Of a DNA stretch of 63,683 bases, positions 8,787 through 18,475 are shown piece by piece. Position 1 is the stretch's first letter; each line of letters begins with the position of its first letter. This stretch comes from DATGMS01 sp040905145 (GTDB lineage: Bacteria > Bacteroidota > Bacteroidia > Cytophagales > Cyclobacteriaceae), in assembly GCA_040905145.1 (NCBI GenBank), contig JBBDSC010000011.1, forward strand, positions 1 through 63,683, read 5' to 3'. The translations under genes and the position numbers were made by a program. The notes under the pieces are model-generated. The model was not told the origin of the DNA. It saw nothing but the letters and a program-made list of their open reading frames with translations, and ran no database searches.

Positions 8787-9718
8787 AAATATATGAAGGC
8801 TTAGAAGATTTTACTCAAGTCAAAAATGCCGTGGTTACCTTAGGGACTTTTGATGGGGTACATTTGGGCCATCAAAAAATCCTTTCCCGCATCCGGACCA
8901 TAGCTGATGGCATAAAAGGAGAAACCGTATTGATTACTTTTTGGCCCCATCCAAGGTTGGTGCTTTATCCGCAAGAACATAATATCAGGCTCCTGTCTTC
9001 TTTTGAAGAAAAAACACAGCTTCTAAGGAAATTCGGCATAGATCATCTGATAACCATTCCCTTCACCAAAGAATTTTCCCAACTCAGCTCCGAAGAATTT
9101 ATACAACAGATTTTGGTAGGGAAAATCCAAACCAAAGTTTTGGTCATCGGCTATGACCACCGGTTTGGAAAAAACCGTGAAGGAGGATTTGAGCATTTAA
9201 AAGCCAACAAAGAGCGTTATGGGTTTGAATTGGAAGAGATACCCCGGGAAGATATAGATCATATAGGCATATCGAGTACAAAAATCAGAAAAGCACTGGA
9301 ACAAGGAAAGGTAGATGTTGCCCATGATTATCTGGGAAGAGATTATGAGTTAAGTGGCGTCATCATCAAAGGGCAGCAGCTGGGAAGGTCCATTGGTTTC
9401 CCGACTGCCAATATAAAAATCCTCCATGACTACAAATTAATCCCTGGGGATGGTGCTTATGCCGTTTCTGCAAAATTAGGGGATAACATCTACCAGGGAA
9501 TGCTAAACATCGGGAACCGGCCCACTGTAAATGGCATAGCGCAAACCGTTGAAGTAAACCTATTTGATTTCTCAGGCGATCTATACGATCAGCGATTGAC
9601 GGTTGATTTTAAAATATTTTTGAGGCCGGAAAAAAAATTTGCCGATTTAGATAAACTAAGGGCGCAATTGGAAAAGGACAGGCTACAAGCAAAAGAGTTC
9701 TTTTTACATCGTTCCTAA
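8783..9718 (+). CDS. ribF: Bifunctional riboflavin kinase / FAD synthetase
   Basis: Converts riboflavin to FMN and then FAD. The N-terminal nucleotidyltransferase domain has GTFDGVHLGHQKIL (residues 21-34) and an ISSTKIRKAL block. The C-terminal flavokinase domain begins about residue 185 with GQQLGRSIGFPTANI and contains the NIGNRPTVNG block. The length of 311 aa is normal. It overlaps truB by four bases and is followed 58 bases later by gldC. Confidence 0.96.
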   Translation: MKIYEGLEDFTQVKNAVVTLGTFDGVHLGHQKILSRIRTIADGIKGETVLITFWPHPRLVLYPQEHNIRLLSSFEEKTQLLRKFGIDHLITIPFTKEFSQLSSEEFIQQILVGKIQTKVLVIGYDHRFGKNREGGFEHLKANKERYGFELEEIPREDIDHIGISSTKIRKALEQGKVDVAHDYLGRDYELSGVIIKGQQLGRSIGFPTANIKILHDYKLIPGDGAYAVSAKLGDNIYQGMLNIGNRPTVNGIAQTVEVNLFDFSGDLYDQRLTVDFKIFLRPEKKFADLDKLRAQLEKDRLQAKEFFLHRS

Positions 9719-9776
9719 ATAAAGGAACTTAGAATATGCTTTCATAGTTTTTCTTGATCAAACACACCAATTCCAT

Positions 9777-10121
9777 ATGAAAAATTCAGAAATAAAATTC
9801 AAAATAAACCTAGACGAAAAAAATATACCAAAGACCATAGAATGGGATGCCTCTGATAAGGAGACAGAAGGGTTGGAAACCACCAATAGTATCAGCCTTA
9901 ATGTTTGGGATAATTTAAACAACAGCACCTTAAGGATTGATTTGTGGACAGATAAAATGTCGGTAGCAGAAATGAAAAGGTTTTATATCGACATCTTGGG
10001 TGGAATGGCCCAGACTATTTTGAACAGTACAGGGGATACTTTTATTTCCGAAGAAATTAAAGATTTATGCGATCGACTGGTCAAACATGTCAATGAAGAG
10101 AATAAAAAATCAGTGAAGTAA
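9777..10121 (+). CDS. gldC: Gliding motility protein GldC
   Basis: A 114-residue cytoplasmic-looking protein without signal peptide. It matches GldC: a beta-rich N-terminus with KTIEWDASD, then the conserved MKRFYIDILGGMAQTI segment (about residues 61-76) and an acidic-basic C-terminal helix. GldC is linked to GldB in gliding of flavobacteria, but its biochemical role is not known. Here it closes the ftsX operon and is followed by a strong terminator. Presence of gldC suggests the T9SS/gliding machinery, although no other gld gene is in the window. Confidence 0.88.
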   Translation: MKNSEIKFKINLDEKNIPKTIEWDASDKETEGLETTNSISLNVWDNLNNSTLRIDLWTDKMSVAEMKRFYIDILGGMAQTILNSTGDTFISEEIKDLCDRLVKHVNEENKKSVK

Positions 10122-10187
10122 AAGATTTTTTCTCCATATCATAACTTGACAGGTTTATAAAGACTGTTAACCCCCATCCGAGATCCT

Positions 10188-10219
10188 AAAACAGCGTAGA
10201 ACTTTATGCTGTTTTTTTT
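10188..10219 (+). terminator. Rho-independent terminator after gldC
   Basis: An 11-base-pair stem (10188-10198 with 10205-10215, one G-T wobble) with a six-base loop is followed directly by a run of eight T (10212-10219). It lies 66 bases after the gldC stop and ends the ftsX operon. Confidence 0.85.
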
Positions 10220-10390
10220 GTGTCCATTCATCATGTTTTTCCAGTATCCGTTATTTTTATTGGAGGTAAAGTTAATTATTTTGCTCCCTTAGGCTACTGT
10301 TGTTATTTGTTCAATATTTTTGAAGATAAACGCAGGCTTATTTGGTAAAAAATGGATATATTATATCTTCAAATTAACTCAAAACTGGTT

Positions 10391-13264
10391 ATGAAACATT
10401 CTGTCAGAAAAATTTGGTCCACCTTCTTTTTTCTGTTGGCCATTCTATCCATTTCACTATCAGAGGCATTTGCCCAGAGCTCCACTGCCATTTCTGGTAC
10501 AGTAACAGATGCAGATACAGGGGAACCCCTTATAGGAGTGAACATTTTAGTCAAAGGACAAGTGATGGGGACCATTTCGGACGTACAGGGGAAATTCAGT
10601 TTGAATGTAAACCAGAACCCTCCCCTCACCCTCGTTTTTTCCATGGTGGGTTATACCTCACAAGAAGTAGAAGTTTCCAATAATAATGTCCCCAACATGA
10701 GCATCAACTTAAGTGAACAATTCATCTTGGGACAGGAAATAGTGGTCTCGGCCTCCAGAATGGAAGAAAGTATCCTGCAATCTCCTGTTTCGATTGAAAA
10801 AATGGATATTCTGGAGATAAGGAACACCCCGGCAGACACTTATTACAAGGCGATAGGGAATTTGAAAGGAGTGGACATTACAAGCTCTTCCATCAACTTT
10901 CAGATCATCAATGCAAGAGGGTTTAATTCTACTGGAAATAGCAGGTTTGTCCAATTGACCGATGGAATGGATACCCAGGCACCGGCCCTGAACTTTCCTA
11001 TTGGCAACCTGAACGGGCCATCCGAACTGGATGTGGAAAGTTTGGAATTTATTCCAGGGGCTTCCTCAGCCCTTTATGGACCGAATGCATTTAATGGAAT
11101 TCTTTTGGTACAAAGTAAAAGTCCTTTCGAATACCAGGGTCTGAGCGCCTTCTATAAGCAGGGGATCAACCATATCAATGGCCATCTTGGGGAGCCCCAA
11201 AGTGTCCAACCCATGTATGAGGGATCCATTAGGTATGCCCATGCCTTCAACAATAAATTAGCCTTCAAATTAAATGCTTCCTTTATGGGTGCAGAGGATT
11301 GGTATGGGACCGATCAAACTGATTTAAATGAGAGGAATCAAGGGGACCTTCCCTTCAACCCTGGTGAGAACAGGATACACGTGTTCGGTGATGAGGTATC
11401 AACTAATATAGGCGTGTTAAGGAACTTGGAGGCTATTCAAACTGCTTTTGGCGAATATGCCAACAGTCTGCCGGATCAAGTGGTATCCAGAACAGGGTAT
11501 GATGAAAGGCATTTGCTGGATTATGGTGCCGAAAACTACAAATTCAATGGGGCTATCCATTATAGGGTTACAGACAGGGCTGAACTTTCCTATACCTTTA
11601 ATTACGGATCAGGGACTTCCGTGTATACGGGTGCCCAGCGTTATTCCTTTAACAACTTCGAAATCAGCCAACATAAATTGGAATTAAGAGGGGACAACTT
11701 CTACCTGAGAGGGTATACCACCCGTGAAAATGCCGGTGATTCCTATATAGCTGATTTGACGGGCGTCAACATTAACAATGAATGGCGGGCCGATACCACG
11801 TGGTTTACAGGGTATACCGTGGGTTATCTACTGCATTTAAAAGAACTAGAGGTGGCATCTGGATCAAGGGGCACGCCTGAACAACAAGCCTCGGCACACA
11901 ACTTTGCAAGAGGGGTAGCCGATGTCGGAAGGTTTCTCCCCGGAACCACTGAGTTTGAAAATGCAAAGGAAAACACAACAGCGGATTTCATCCCTACCGG
12001 TTCCCTTTTCAATGACCGTTCCAGAATGTATATGGCAGAAGGACAGTATGATTTTAAGAATGAAGTGGACTTTATGGATTTGCAGGTAGGTGGATCTTAC
12101 AGACTTTACGAGCTTCGTTCCAATGGGACCATATTTGCCGATGTGGAAGGGAATGACATTACCATTACGGAGCTTGGGGCCTTTGCCCAAGCTTCTAAAA
12201 GGGTAGCGAATGATCAGTTAAAATTTACAGGTTCATTGAGGTTTGACAAAAATGAAAATTTTGATGGACAGTTTAGTCCCCGGCTTTCCGCTGTATTTAC
12301 GGAAGGCAATAGCAATTTCAGGGCGGCATTTCAAACTGGGTTTCGAAATCCAATCACCCAAGCCCAGCATATTGATCTGAACGTCGTAGCAGCCAGGTTG
12401 ATCGGAGGGCTTCCCTATTATCGAGAGAAATACAATATTTTCGAAAACGCGTTTTCACAGGCTTCCGTAAATCAATACATAGCTGCTGTAGGTGCCGGAA
12501 GACACCCGCTTCACCCTGCGGCAACAGGGCTATTGGAAAGGGTGGAATCACTTCCCGATTTGAGGCCAGAGCAGGTAAAATCAGTGGAGGTCGGATATAA
12601 AGGACTTTTGGCAGCAAACCGCCTGTTGATTGATTTTGCCTATTATTATAACCTCTATAATGACTTTATCACCCAGACCTCCATAAGGAAAGCATCCGGG
12701 CCTGTTTATCCGGGAGCGGCCATGAACACTACAGAAGGGGCCATTAATGCCATCAATGCCTCTACTCTTTTGACACCCATCACCATTCCCGGAATGGAAA
12801 ACACCTTTCAAACCTACACCAATCTGGTCAACCAGGAAGTCAGGGCGCATGGTGCAGCTTTAGGATTGGCCTATAATCTTCCTAGTAATTTTATTTTAAA
12901 CGCCAATTACAATTATAATGAATTATTGACCACTATTGATCCCAATTACCTAAATGACTTCAATACCCCGGAGCATAAGACCAACATCACTTTTGGAAAC
13001 AGGAAAATTGTTGACAATTTAGGTTTCAATATTACCTACAGATATCAAAGTCAATTTAGGTGGGAAAGTGCTTTTGCCGTAGGGGATGTTCCCGAGATCC
13101 ATAATGTGGATGCACAGGTAAGCTATAAAGTGAGCAGTCTGAAAACTGTGCTTAAGTTAGGGGGATCTAATATCTTCAATACAAGGTATTTTCAAAACTT
13201 CGGAGGCCCTACTATCAGTGCCATCTATTACCTGTCCATCACATTTGATGAATTATTAAATTAA
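10391..13264 (+). CDS. TonB-dependent outer-membrane receptor
   Basis: Outer-membrane active importer of 957 aa. I chose the ATG at 10391 because it gives a clean signal peptide (MKHSVRKIW, hydrophobic stretch, cleavage after EAFA); an in-frame ATG at 10352 adds 13 residues. After the signal comes a CarboxypepD_reg-like domain (SGTVTDADTGEPLIGVNI, about residues 33-110). A plug follows (ARGFNSTGNSRFVQLTDGMD and a SSALYGPNAFNGIL block), then a large beta-barrel ending in an aromatic-rich strand. No SusD partner follows; instead an SGNH-type lipoprotein lies 18 bases downstream. The substrate cannot be told from sequence. Confidence 0.92.
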   Translation: MKHSVRKIWSTFFFLLAILSISLSEAFAQSSTAISGTVTDADTGEPLIGVNILVKGQVMGTISDVQGKFSLNVNQNPPLTLVFSMVGYTSQEVEVSNNNVPNMSINLSEQFILGQEIVVSASRMEESILQSPVSIEKMDILEIRNTPADTYYKAIGNLKGVDITSSSINFQIINARGFNSTGNSRFVQLTDGMDTQAPALNFPIGNLNGPSELDVESLEFIPGASSALYGPNAFNGILLVQSKSPFEYQGLSAFYKQGINHINGHLGEPQSVQPMYEGSIRYAHAFNNKLAFKLNASFMGAEDWYGTDQTDLNERNQGDLPFNPGENRIHVFGDEVSTNIGVLRNLEAIQTAFGEYANSLPDQVVSRTGYDERHLLDYGAENYKFNGAIHYRVTDRAELSYTFNYGSGTSVYTGAQRYSFNNFEISQHKLELRGDNFYLRGYTTRENAGDSYIADLTGVNINNEWRADTTWFTGYTVGYLLHLKELEVASGSRGTPEQQASAHNFARGVADVGRFLPGTTEFENAKENTTADFIPTGSLFNDRSRMYMAEGQYDFKNEVDFMDLQVGGSYRLYELRSNGTIFADVEGNDITITELGAFAQASKRVANDQLKFTGSLRFDKNENFDGQFSPRLSAVFTEGNSNFRAAFQTGFRNPITQAQHIDLNVVAARLIGGLPYYREKYNIFENAFSQASVNQYIAAVGAGRHPLHPAATGLLERVESLPDLRPEQVKSVEVGYKGLLAANRLLIDFAYYYNLYNDFITQTSIRKASGPVYPGAAMNTTEGAINAINASTLLTPITIPGMENTFQTYTNLVNQEVRAHGAALGLAYNLPSNFILNANYNYNELLTTIDPNYLNDFNTPEHKTNITFGNRKIVDNLGFNITYRYQSQFRWESAFAVGDVPEIHNVDAQVSYKVSSLKTVLKLGGSNIFNTRYFQNFGGPTISAIYYLSITFDELLN

Positions 13265-13282
13265 AAAATCAATGATAAAAGT

Positions 13283-14794
13283 ATGAAATGTCTCAGATAT
13301 TATTTATGCCTGGCTTCTGTGGGAATATTGATGGGCTGTCAATATGAATTTCCGGAGGAGATCATAACAGAACCTCATTCCGGTCAAGCTGATTTTTCCA
13401 AAATGGTAGCTATAGGCAATTCACTTACTGCCGGCTATATGGATGGTGCACTTTATAACAGGGGCCAGCAAAATTCCTTTGTTGTTATTTTAGCCGAACA
13501 GATGAAAATGGCCGGAGGGGGGGAATTCAATGTTCCTGAAATCAATTCCGAAACGGGATTTTTTGCTTTTGGTGAAAATGGACCTCTTGGAAGATTGGTG
13601 CTGACTTATGATACCACTACAAGTTCTACCGAACCCCCTCCCGCCACTCCCGCTCCTATTGGCCCAGGTGATTTTCCCGGTCCCTATACAGGTGATAAGT
13701 CCATGTTGAACAACTTTGGGGTCCCTGGTATTACTTTGGTTACTGCCTTAATTCCTGATACTGGAAATCCAACCAGTCCACTCTTTAATCCTTATTATGG
13801 ACGAATGGCCAGCAGTCCGGGAAGTTCTACTGTTATTGGCGATGCTGCAAATGCCTTGGCCAACGGCGGTACTTTCTTTTCTTTTTGGTTGGGCAATCCT
13901 GATGTGGTGAACTATGCCATAGGGGGAGCTTCCAATCCATTCCTTCTCACGGAGGAAGTGACATTCAATGAAAGCTTAAATGCTGCTTTAGGGGCCATGT
14001 TAAATGCTAACCCAGAGGCAAAAGGCGTTGTGATGACCATTCCCAACCTTAACATTTTTCCATATTTTAACCTGATCAATCCCTTAAGAATTCCTGTACC
14101 TCCAGCTGCCAGACCGCCTTTGGGTGAAGGTTTGGCTCAGCTCAATGCTGCCATCAATGGCTGGAACCAAGGGGTCAATGCCAATCCCAATATTCCCGAT
14201 CCTGTAAAGCCGTCATTGATCAGGCCCACCTTAAGCACCGATTTTGATGCTTATCCCTTATTGATTTTAGATCCTTCTTTGTCTGATGCTGAGATTCCCC
14301 TTCCAACGGGGGAGAGCTTTGTTATCCCCAAAATACGAAATCTCACCACTGAAGATGAGGTAAAAATCCCTTTGGGTGCGCAAGCTTCCCTTATACAGGG
14401 CGTAGGAATCAGCCCCATGTCCCCTCTCAATGAGGCACAATATGATTCAGTATATTTGAGTAAGTCAGAGCAAGCGGAAATCCAGGACAAAATCAATAAG
14501 TTCAATAATTTTATAGGCACCGCTGTTGCCGATAATGGAGAGCGGTTATTGTTGGTGGATGTAAACGATTTTTTGGGTAGATTAATAGAAGACACTGCTT
14601 ATTCAGATGAGATACGGTTAAAAGCGACTATCATTCCTCCAAACGGTGCCTTTTCCTTGGACGGCCTTCATCCCAATGCACGGGGAAATGCTTTTTTGGC
14701 TAATTTTATCATTGATGGCATTAATGATAAATGGGAAGCCAATCTCCCAAAAGCCAATCCAAATGCCTTTCCCGGGAATGATCTTCCTAGGTAA
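13283..14794 (+). CDS. SGNH/GDSL hydrolase-like lipoprotein
   Basis: A 503-residue predicted lipoprotein: signal peptide with lipobox LMGC (cysteine at residue 19). The GDSL block I nucleophile site is present as AIGNSLTAGYMDGALY (about residues 47-62), and the C-terminal block V with D-x-x-H as SLDGLHPNARGNAFL (about residues 456-470). It is longer than simple esterases because of proline-rich inserts near residues 115-140. It follows the TonB receptor by 18 bases, so the pair is probably one transcription unit in which the lipoprotein acts at the outer membrane on the imported compound (inference). Lipase or esterase activity is expected from the motifs but the substrate is unknown. Confidence 0.85.
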   Translation: MKCLRYYLCLASVGILMGCQYEFPEEIITEPHSGQADFSKMVAIGNSLTAGYMDGALYNRGQQNSFVVILAEQMKMAGGGEFNVPEINSETGFFAFGENGPLGRLVLTYDTTTSSTEPPPATPAPIGPGDFPGPYTGDKSMLNNFGVPGITLVTALIPDTGNPTSPLFNPYYGRMASSPGSSTVIGDAANALANGGTFFSFWLGNPDVVNYAIGGASNPFLLTEEVTFNESLNAALGAMLNANPEAKGVVMTIPNLNIFPYFNLINPLRIPVPPAARPPLGEGLAQLNAAINGWNQGVNANPNIPDPVKPSLIRPTLSTDFDAYPLLILDPSLSDAEIPLPTGESFVIPKIRNLTTEDEVKIPLGAQASLIQGVGISPMSPLNEAQYDSVYLSKSEQAEIQDKINKFNNFIGTAVADNGERLLLVDVNDFLGRLIEDTAYSDEIRLKATIIPPNGAFSLDGLHPNARGNAFLANFIIDGINDKWEANLPKANPNAFPGNDLPR

Positions 14795-14924
14795 TTATCC
14801 GGTTGGAATCTGTAGAATGCCGCCGGTCAACGGTCCACTGTCCACGGTAAAGACAATATCCCAAGTGGGATCCGGTCTTAGCTGAACCATCCATGACCTT
14901 AAGAAGGGGATATTCAACTTTATT

Positions 14925-17900
14925 TTACTCCTCTTCTTCCTCAAGTGTTGCCAGAAAACTCACCAGGTCCCTTATTTCCCTCCTCGTCAACAGGCCCTTC
15001 ATGTCCGGCATGCTCGAAGGGGCTTCCCTCCTTTCCGCAATATCTGATTTGAGGATAACGGTATCCGGACTGTTGCCCATCTTCAGGGAAAGGCCGTCTC
15101 CCGTTTCCTCCCCAAGGACACCGCTTACCGTCCTGCCGTTGTCCAGCTCCAGCGTCACCAGGCCAAAGCCAGGGGCCAGGCGCTTACCCGGATCGATCAG
15201 TGCCTCCAACAGTTCCTGACGCGAAAGCTTTGAGGCTATGCCGTTCATCATTGGACCCGCACTGCCCCCCATGTCATCATAGGCATGGCACCTGACGCAC
15301 TGTCCCGACTGGTGCCGGAAAAAGACCCTCCTGCCCAGCCCGGCGTCACCGCCGTACAGGCTCCCCTGATAGGTGGCCGCCAACGAATCGGGGGAAAGCC
15401 CCGAACTGTAGGCTCTGTACCTTTCCGACAGTTCATCCGAACCCGTCTCCTCTATGGCTTCCGACAGTTCCAAATGGATTTCCCGTGGCAGGGACCCGCT
15501 TTCCAGTTGGCCGAGAAGCCCCTCGAATACAGGACGGGAATTTTCCAGAGGCACGGAACCGAGGTTCAGCACCGCAGCCTGCTTCTCTTCCGTTCCCCTC
15601 TTTTCTATCACCTCCCACAGCAGGTCCACCACCAGTTCCCTTGGAATGTCCAGGCTGTTCAACAGGTCCAGGCCGGCCACCCTTACTTCCTTGTCCCTAT
15701 CCGAAAGGGCCTGCTTTATCGCCTGGTCCTTATGTCCCCCTTCCAGGGCCGCCAGGGATCCCAGGCTCGCTACACGCACCTCCGCGTCACTGTCCCCTTT
15801 CAACAGGGACAACAAACCGGAAACGGCCGCCGATATCCCAAGCTTGCCGATGACCCTGGCCGAATGGAGCCTTATTTCCGCCTCATGGTGGGACAGCAGT
15901 CCGATAAGGCGATCAGCTGCCGCCGCCTTTACAGGGGAAAGGTCCCGCTCGATCTCCCCCCGGTACCTGCCGTCCACCCGGTCCAGCACCGAGGGCCTCG
16001 CCCAGGTGCCCAAAGCTTCCAGGGCCTCTGTCCGCATCGCCAAAGGAGCGCTTTCCAGGCCGGAATAGTCTATCAGGTTCTGCAGCGCCTCTCCGCTGCC
16101 CACCCGCAGGTTGGCATTGATCGCACGCCTTAGCAGCGCCTCGTCCGTAAACCGGGGGTCCCGCAGCACATTGCCCAGGGCGGGAAGGGCCCCCTCTATG
16201 GAAAAATCATCGTTGATGGCCCTTGCCGCCTCGGTGACTATGTACTCGTCCTCGTCTTCCAGGAATCGGGCTATGCCCGGCAGCGACATCCTCCTTAGGG
16301 CCAATACCGCCCCCAGCCTCACCGCGGCCGAAGGGTGTCCGGCAAGGGCCAATACCGGTTCGGCCTTTCCCATCCTCGCCAGGGCGAGACTGGCCGCATG
16401 GCGTATATAGGCATCCCCGTCATTGTTGGAGGCCAACAGTTCCACCAGACCCGAAATGGCCGGCTCGTGGCCGATCCTCCCCAACGCCTCTGCGGCAAAG
16501 AACCTCACGCGGCTGTGGCCGTCCTCCAGCAACGGCAACAGGGCCTCCCCGGCGTCCTTATATTTTATGTCCCCCAGCCATTTGGCGGCCTGCGCCCTGA
16601 TCTCGGGATCCGTGTCCTCCAGCAGCGGCAGCAAAGGCTCCGCATAGGACATGTCCTCCAGGCGCGCCAGCTGGCCCAGCCCGATGATCCCGTGCACCCG
16701 GGCCAACTGGTGCCCTGTCTGGGAAATGTTTTCTTCAAATATCCCCGCACCCTCTTCACCGCGCCGGGCCAGCTCGAACTGTGCCTTTTGCCGTACACGC
16801 ATGTCCGGGTATTTCAGCAGTTCCCCCAACTCTTGGGATTCCCGGTCCTGTAGGTTCTCCGCCAATATTTTCTGGGTCTCCAGGCGTTCCGGCCAGGAAT
16901 CTCCCTCCCCGTCATCCAACTTCCAGATCCGGCCAAACTCCTTATTAACCCATCCGTCAATCCAATCGGCCACGTACATGGCGCCGTCAGGGCCGAAATC
17001 CAGACCGGTGGCCAGTATCCCGCCCAATATCTTGCTTTGCTCAGCCAGCTCAAAAGTCGCACCCTTCGGCTCCAGCTTGAAGGAATGGATCCCCGACCGG
17101 GCGGGGTTGCCCACGAATTCCGCCACAAAAAAAGTGTTCTTCCACCGTGGCGCCAGTGCCGTCCCCGGATTGTAGAGCATCCCCGTGGGGCCGTTGACAA
17201 AGCTGGCGACCGGAGGGGTGATATAAGCCGCCTGTCCTTCGAACCTTGGCTTGTACAGTTCCTCCTCCATCCACACCTTATAGCTGTTGTTCAGGGGATC
17301 ACGGTATTTGCCGAACTGCCAGTTGATCCGCCAGCCGCTGTCCGAGCCGTTGACGATGTACACCAGCCGCTCGCTCTCCCCGCCGTGGTCACCGTCGTTG
17401 TCCACACTGATCAGGTTGGCGTATTCGTCGAAAACAAACTCGTGGGTGTTGCGGACGCCCATGGCAAAAACCTCAAAGTCGCTCCCATCAGGGTTCGACC
17501 GGGCTATGACCCCTCGGTTCGGGTATTTCCATTCCGTGCCGTCCGGCCCGACACCGTTGAACCCGATATCCCCTATGCCCCAATAGATCCGGCCATCCGG
17601 GCCCATCTCCAGGCCAGACATGTTGTGGCCTCCAAATCCTATATGGACGCCATAGCCATGGGAAATAGAGGTTTTTTCATCAACCACCCCATCCCCGTTG
17701 GTGTCCTTCATCCTCCATAAATCCGGCGCCACGCCCACAAACACCTCTTCTCCCTGGACCAATAAAGCTCCGGCCACATCGGTAACTTCTTCATTAAAGT
17801 CTTCCACCACCAATTGGGACATGTCCGCAATTCCGTCCCCGTTGGTATCCTCCAGGCGGAAAACATTTTCCTTCTCCACGGTCAGGTCCCGCCAGTCACG

Positions 17901-18350
17901 GGAACCGTCCCCATTGATATCCGGTAACCACTGATTCTTATCACTGTTTTCAGGAGACAATTCACGGTGCAGGAACTCGCGCCTAGCCTCTACCGATTGC
18001 ATTTTTATGGATTCAATCTCCCAATCCGGATGACTGCGAATATCAAATTCAGATATCTTCCTTCTATTGGTCTTGGAATAATATACCCGACCTCTATCAT
18101 CCACATTAATGGAAATGGGATCAGCTACCAGCGAATCCCCTGCCCACAGGTTCAAAGTCAACCCTTCGGCAATTTCAGGGTTCACAAGTCCCTCAATGGA
18201 CTTGACCAACTGGGCCGCTTTTTCCGGGTCCATCTGTTTTATCCTTTTGTCCACGGGTTCTTGGCGACAAGCCAGCAAAACCAATAGAGATATTAAAAAA
18301 AAAATCGGGTAAATACGGCTTATAATAATTGCTTTAAAAGCTTTTTTCAT
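14925..18350 (-). CDS. PVC-type dehydrogenase / HEAT-repeat / cytochrome c lipoprotein, copy 1
   Basis: A 1141-residue lipoprotein (lipobox LLAC near residue 28). The order is a propeller-type dehydrogenase-like domain (about residues 60-470, with EF-hand-like DTNGDGIADMSQ and DTNGDGVVDEK loops), a long HEAT-repeat solenoid (about 490-960), and a C-terminal cytochrome c domain. The haem site is CVRCH (cysteine at residue 1018), with a MPDMKGLLTRREIRDLVSFL end. This architecture is the membrane-bound dehydrogenase/PVC-type haem protein family known from Planctomycetes, Verrucomicrobia and marine Bacteroidetes; the substrate is unknown, with oxidation of sugars suspected. The gene is visibly GC-richer than its neighbours. 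A tandem paralogue follows upstream. Confidence 0.88.
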   Translation of the reverse strand: MKKAFKAIIISRIYPIFFLISLLVLLACRQEPVDKRIKQMDPEKAAQLVKSIEGLVNPEIAEGLTLNLWAGDSLVADPISINVDDRGRVYYSKTNRRKISEFDIRSHPDWEIESIKMQSVEARREFLHRELSPENSDKNQWLPDINGDGSRDWRDLTVEKENVFRLEDTNGDGIADMSQLVVEDFNEEVTDVAGALLVQGEEVFVGVAPDLWRMKDTNGDGVVDEKTSISHGYGVHIGFGGHNMSGLEMGPDGRIYWGIGDIGFNGVGPDGTEWKYPNRGVIARSNPDGSDFEVFAMGVRNTHEFVFDEYANLISVDNDGDHGGESERLVYIVNGSDSGWRINWQFGKYRDPLNNSYKVWMEEELYKPRFEGQAAYITPPVASFVNGPTGMLYNPGTALAPRWKNTFFVAEFVGNPARSGIHSFKLEPKGATFELAEQSKILGGILATGLDFGPDGAMYVADWIDGWVNKEFGRIWKLDDGEGDSWPERLETQKILAENLQDRESQELGELLKYPDMRVRQKAQFELARRGEEGAGIFEENISQTGHQLARVHGIIGLGQLARLEDMSYAEPLLPLLEDTDPEIRAQAAKWLGDIKYKDAGEALLPLLEDGHSRVRFFAAEALGRIGHEPAISGLVELLASNNDGDAYIRHAASLALARMGKAEPVLALAGHPSAAVRLGAVLALRRMSLPGIARFLEDEDEYIVTEAARAINDDFSIEGALPALGNVLRDPRFTDEALLRRAINANLRVGSGEALQNLIDYSGLESAPLAMRTEALEALGTWARPSVLDRVDGRYRGEIERDLSPVKAAAADRLIGLLSHHEAEIRLHSARVIGKLGISAAVSGLLSLLKGDSDAEVRVASLGSLAALEGGHKDQAIKQALSDRDKEVRVAGLDLLNSLDIPRELVVDLLWEVIEKRGTEEKQAAVLNLGSVPLENSRPVFEGLLGQLESGSLPREIHLELSEAIEETGSDELSERYRAYSSGLSPDSLAATYQGSLYGGDAGLGRRVFFRHQSGQCVRCHAYDDMGGSAGPMMNGIASKLSRQELLEALIDPGKRLAPGFGLVTLELDNGRTVSGVLGEETGDGLSLKMGNSPDTVILKSDIAERREAPSSMPDMKGLLTRREIRDLVSFLATLEEEEE
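14935..17306 (-). repeat. Long direct repeat, copy 1 (identical to 18486-20857)
   Basis: This 2372-base block inside the first cytochrome lipoprotein gene recurs 3551 bases downstream (18486-20857) in the same direction with no insertion or deletion. Comparing by eye in several places and in all reading frames I found no difference within it. The first mismatches are at 14934 on one side and 17307 on the other. Confidence 0.85.
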
Positions 18351-18475
18351 GGGTTAATTGTTTTGCAATGGTCATGATTTGTCCGGATTCAACGGCTGGA
18401 TCTTCCCTGGCAACCATTCCTTTACCTGAGAACTTTTATCACGTATGGTGTTTTATTATTTCAAATTCCTATTGT

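Noticed and set aside
10315..10322. TATTTTTG as promoter of the TonB receptor
   Set aside because: The -7 match is fine but no TTTG or TTG lies 19-21 bases upstream.
15285..17720. Long open frames on the plus strand and in other frames across the cytochrome lipoprotein genes
   Set aside because: They mirror the GC-rich codon use of the real minus-strand genes, are duplicated exactly in the second copy, and have no start context, domain or signal.
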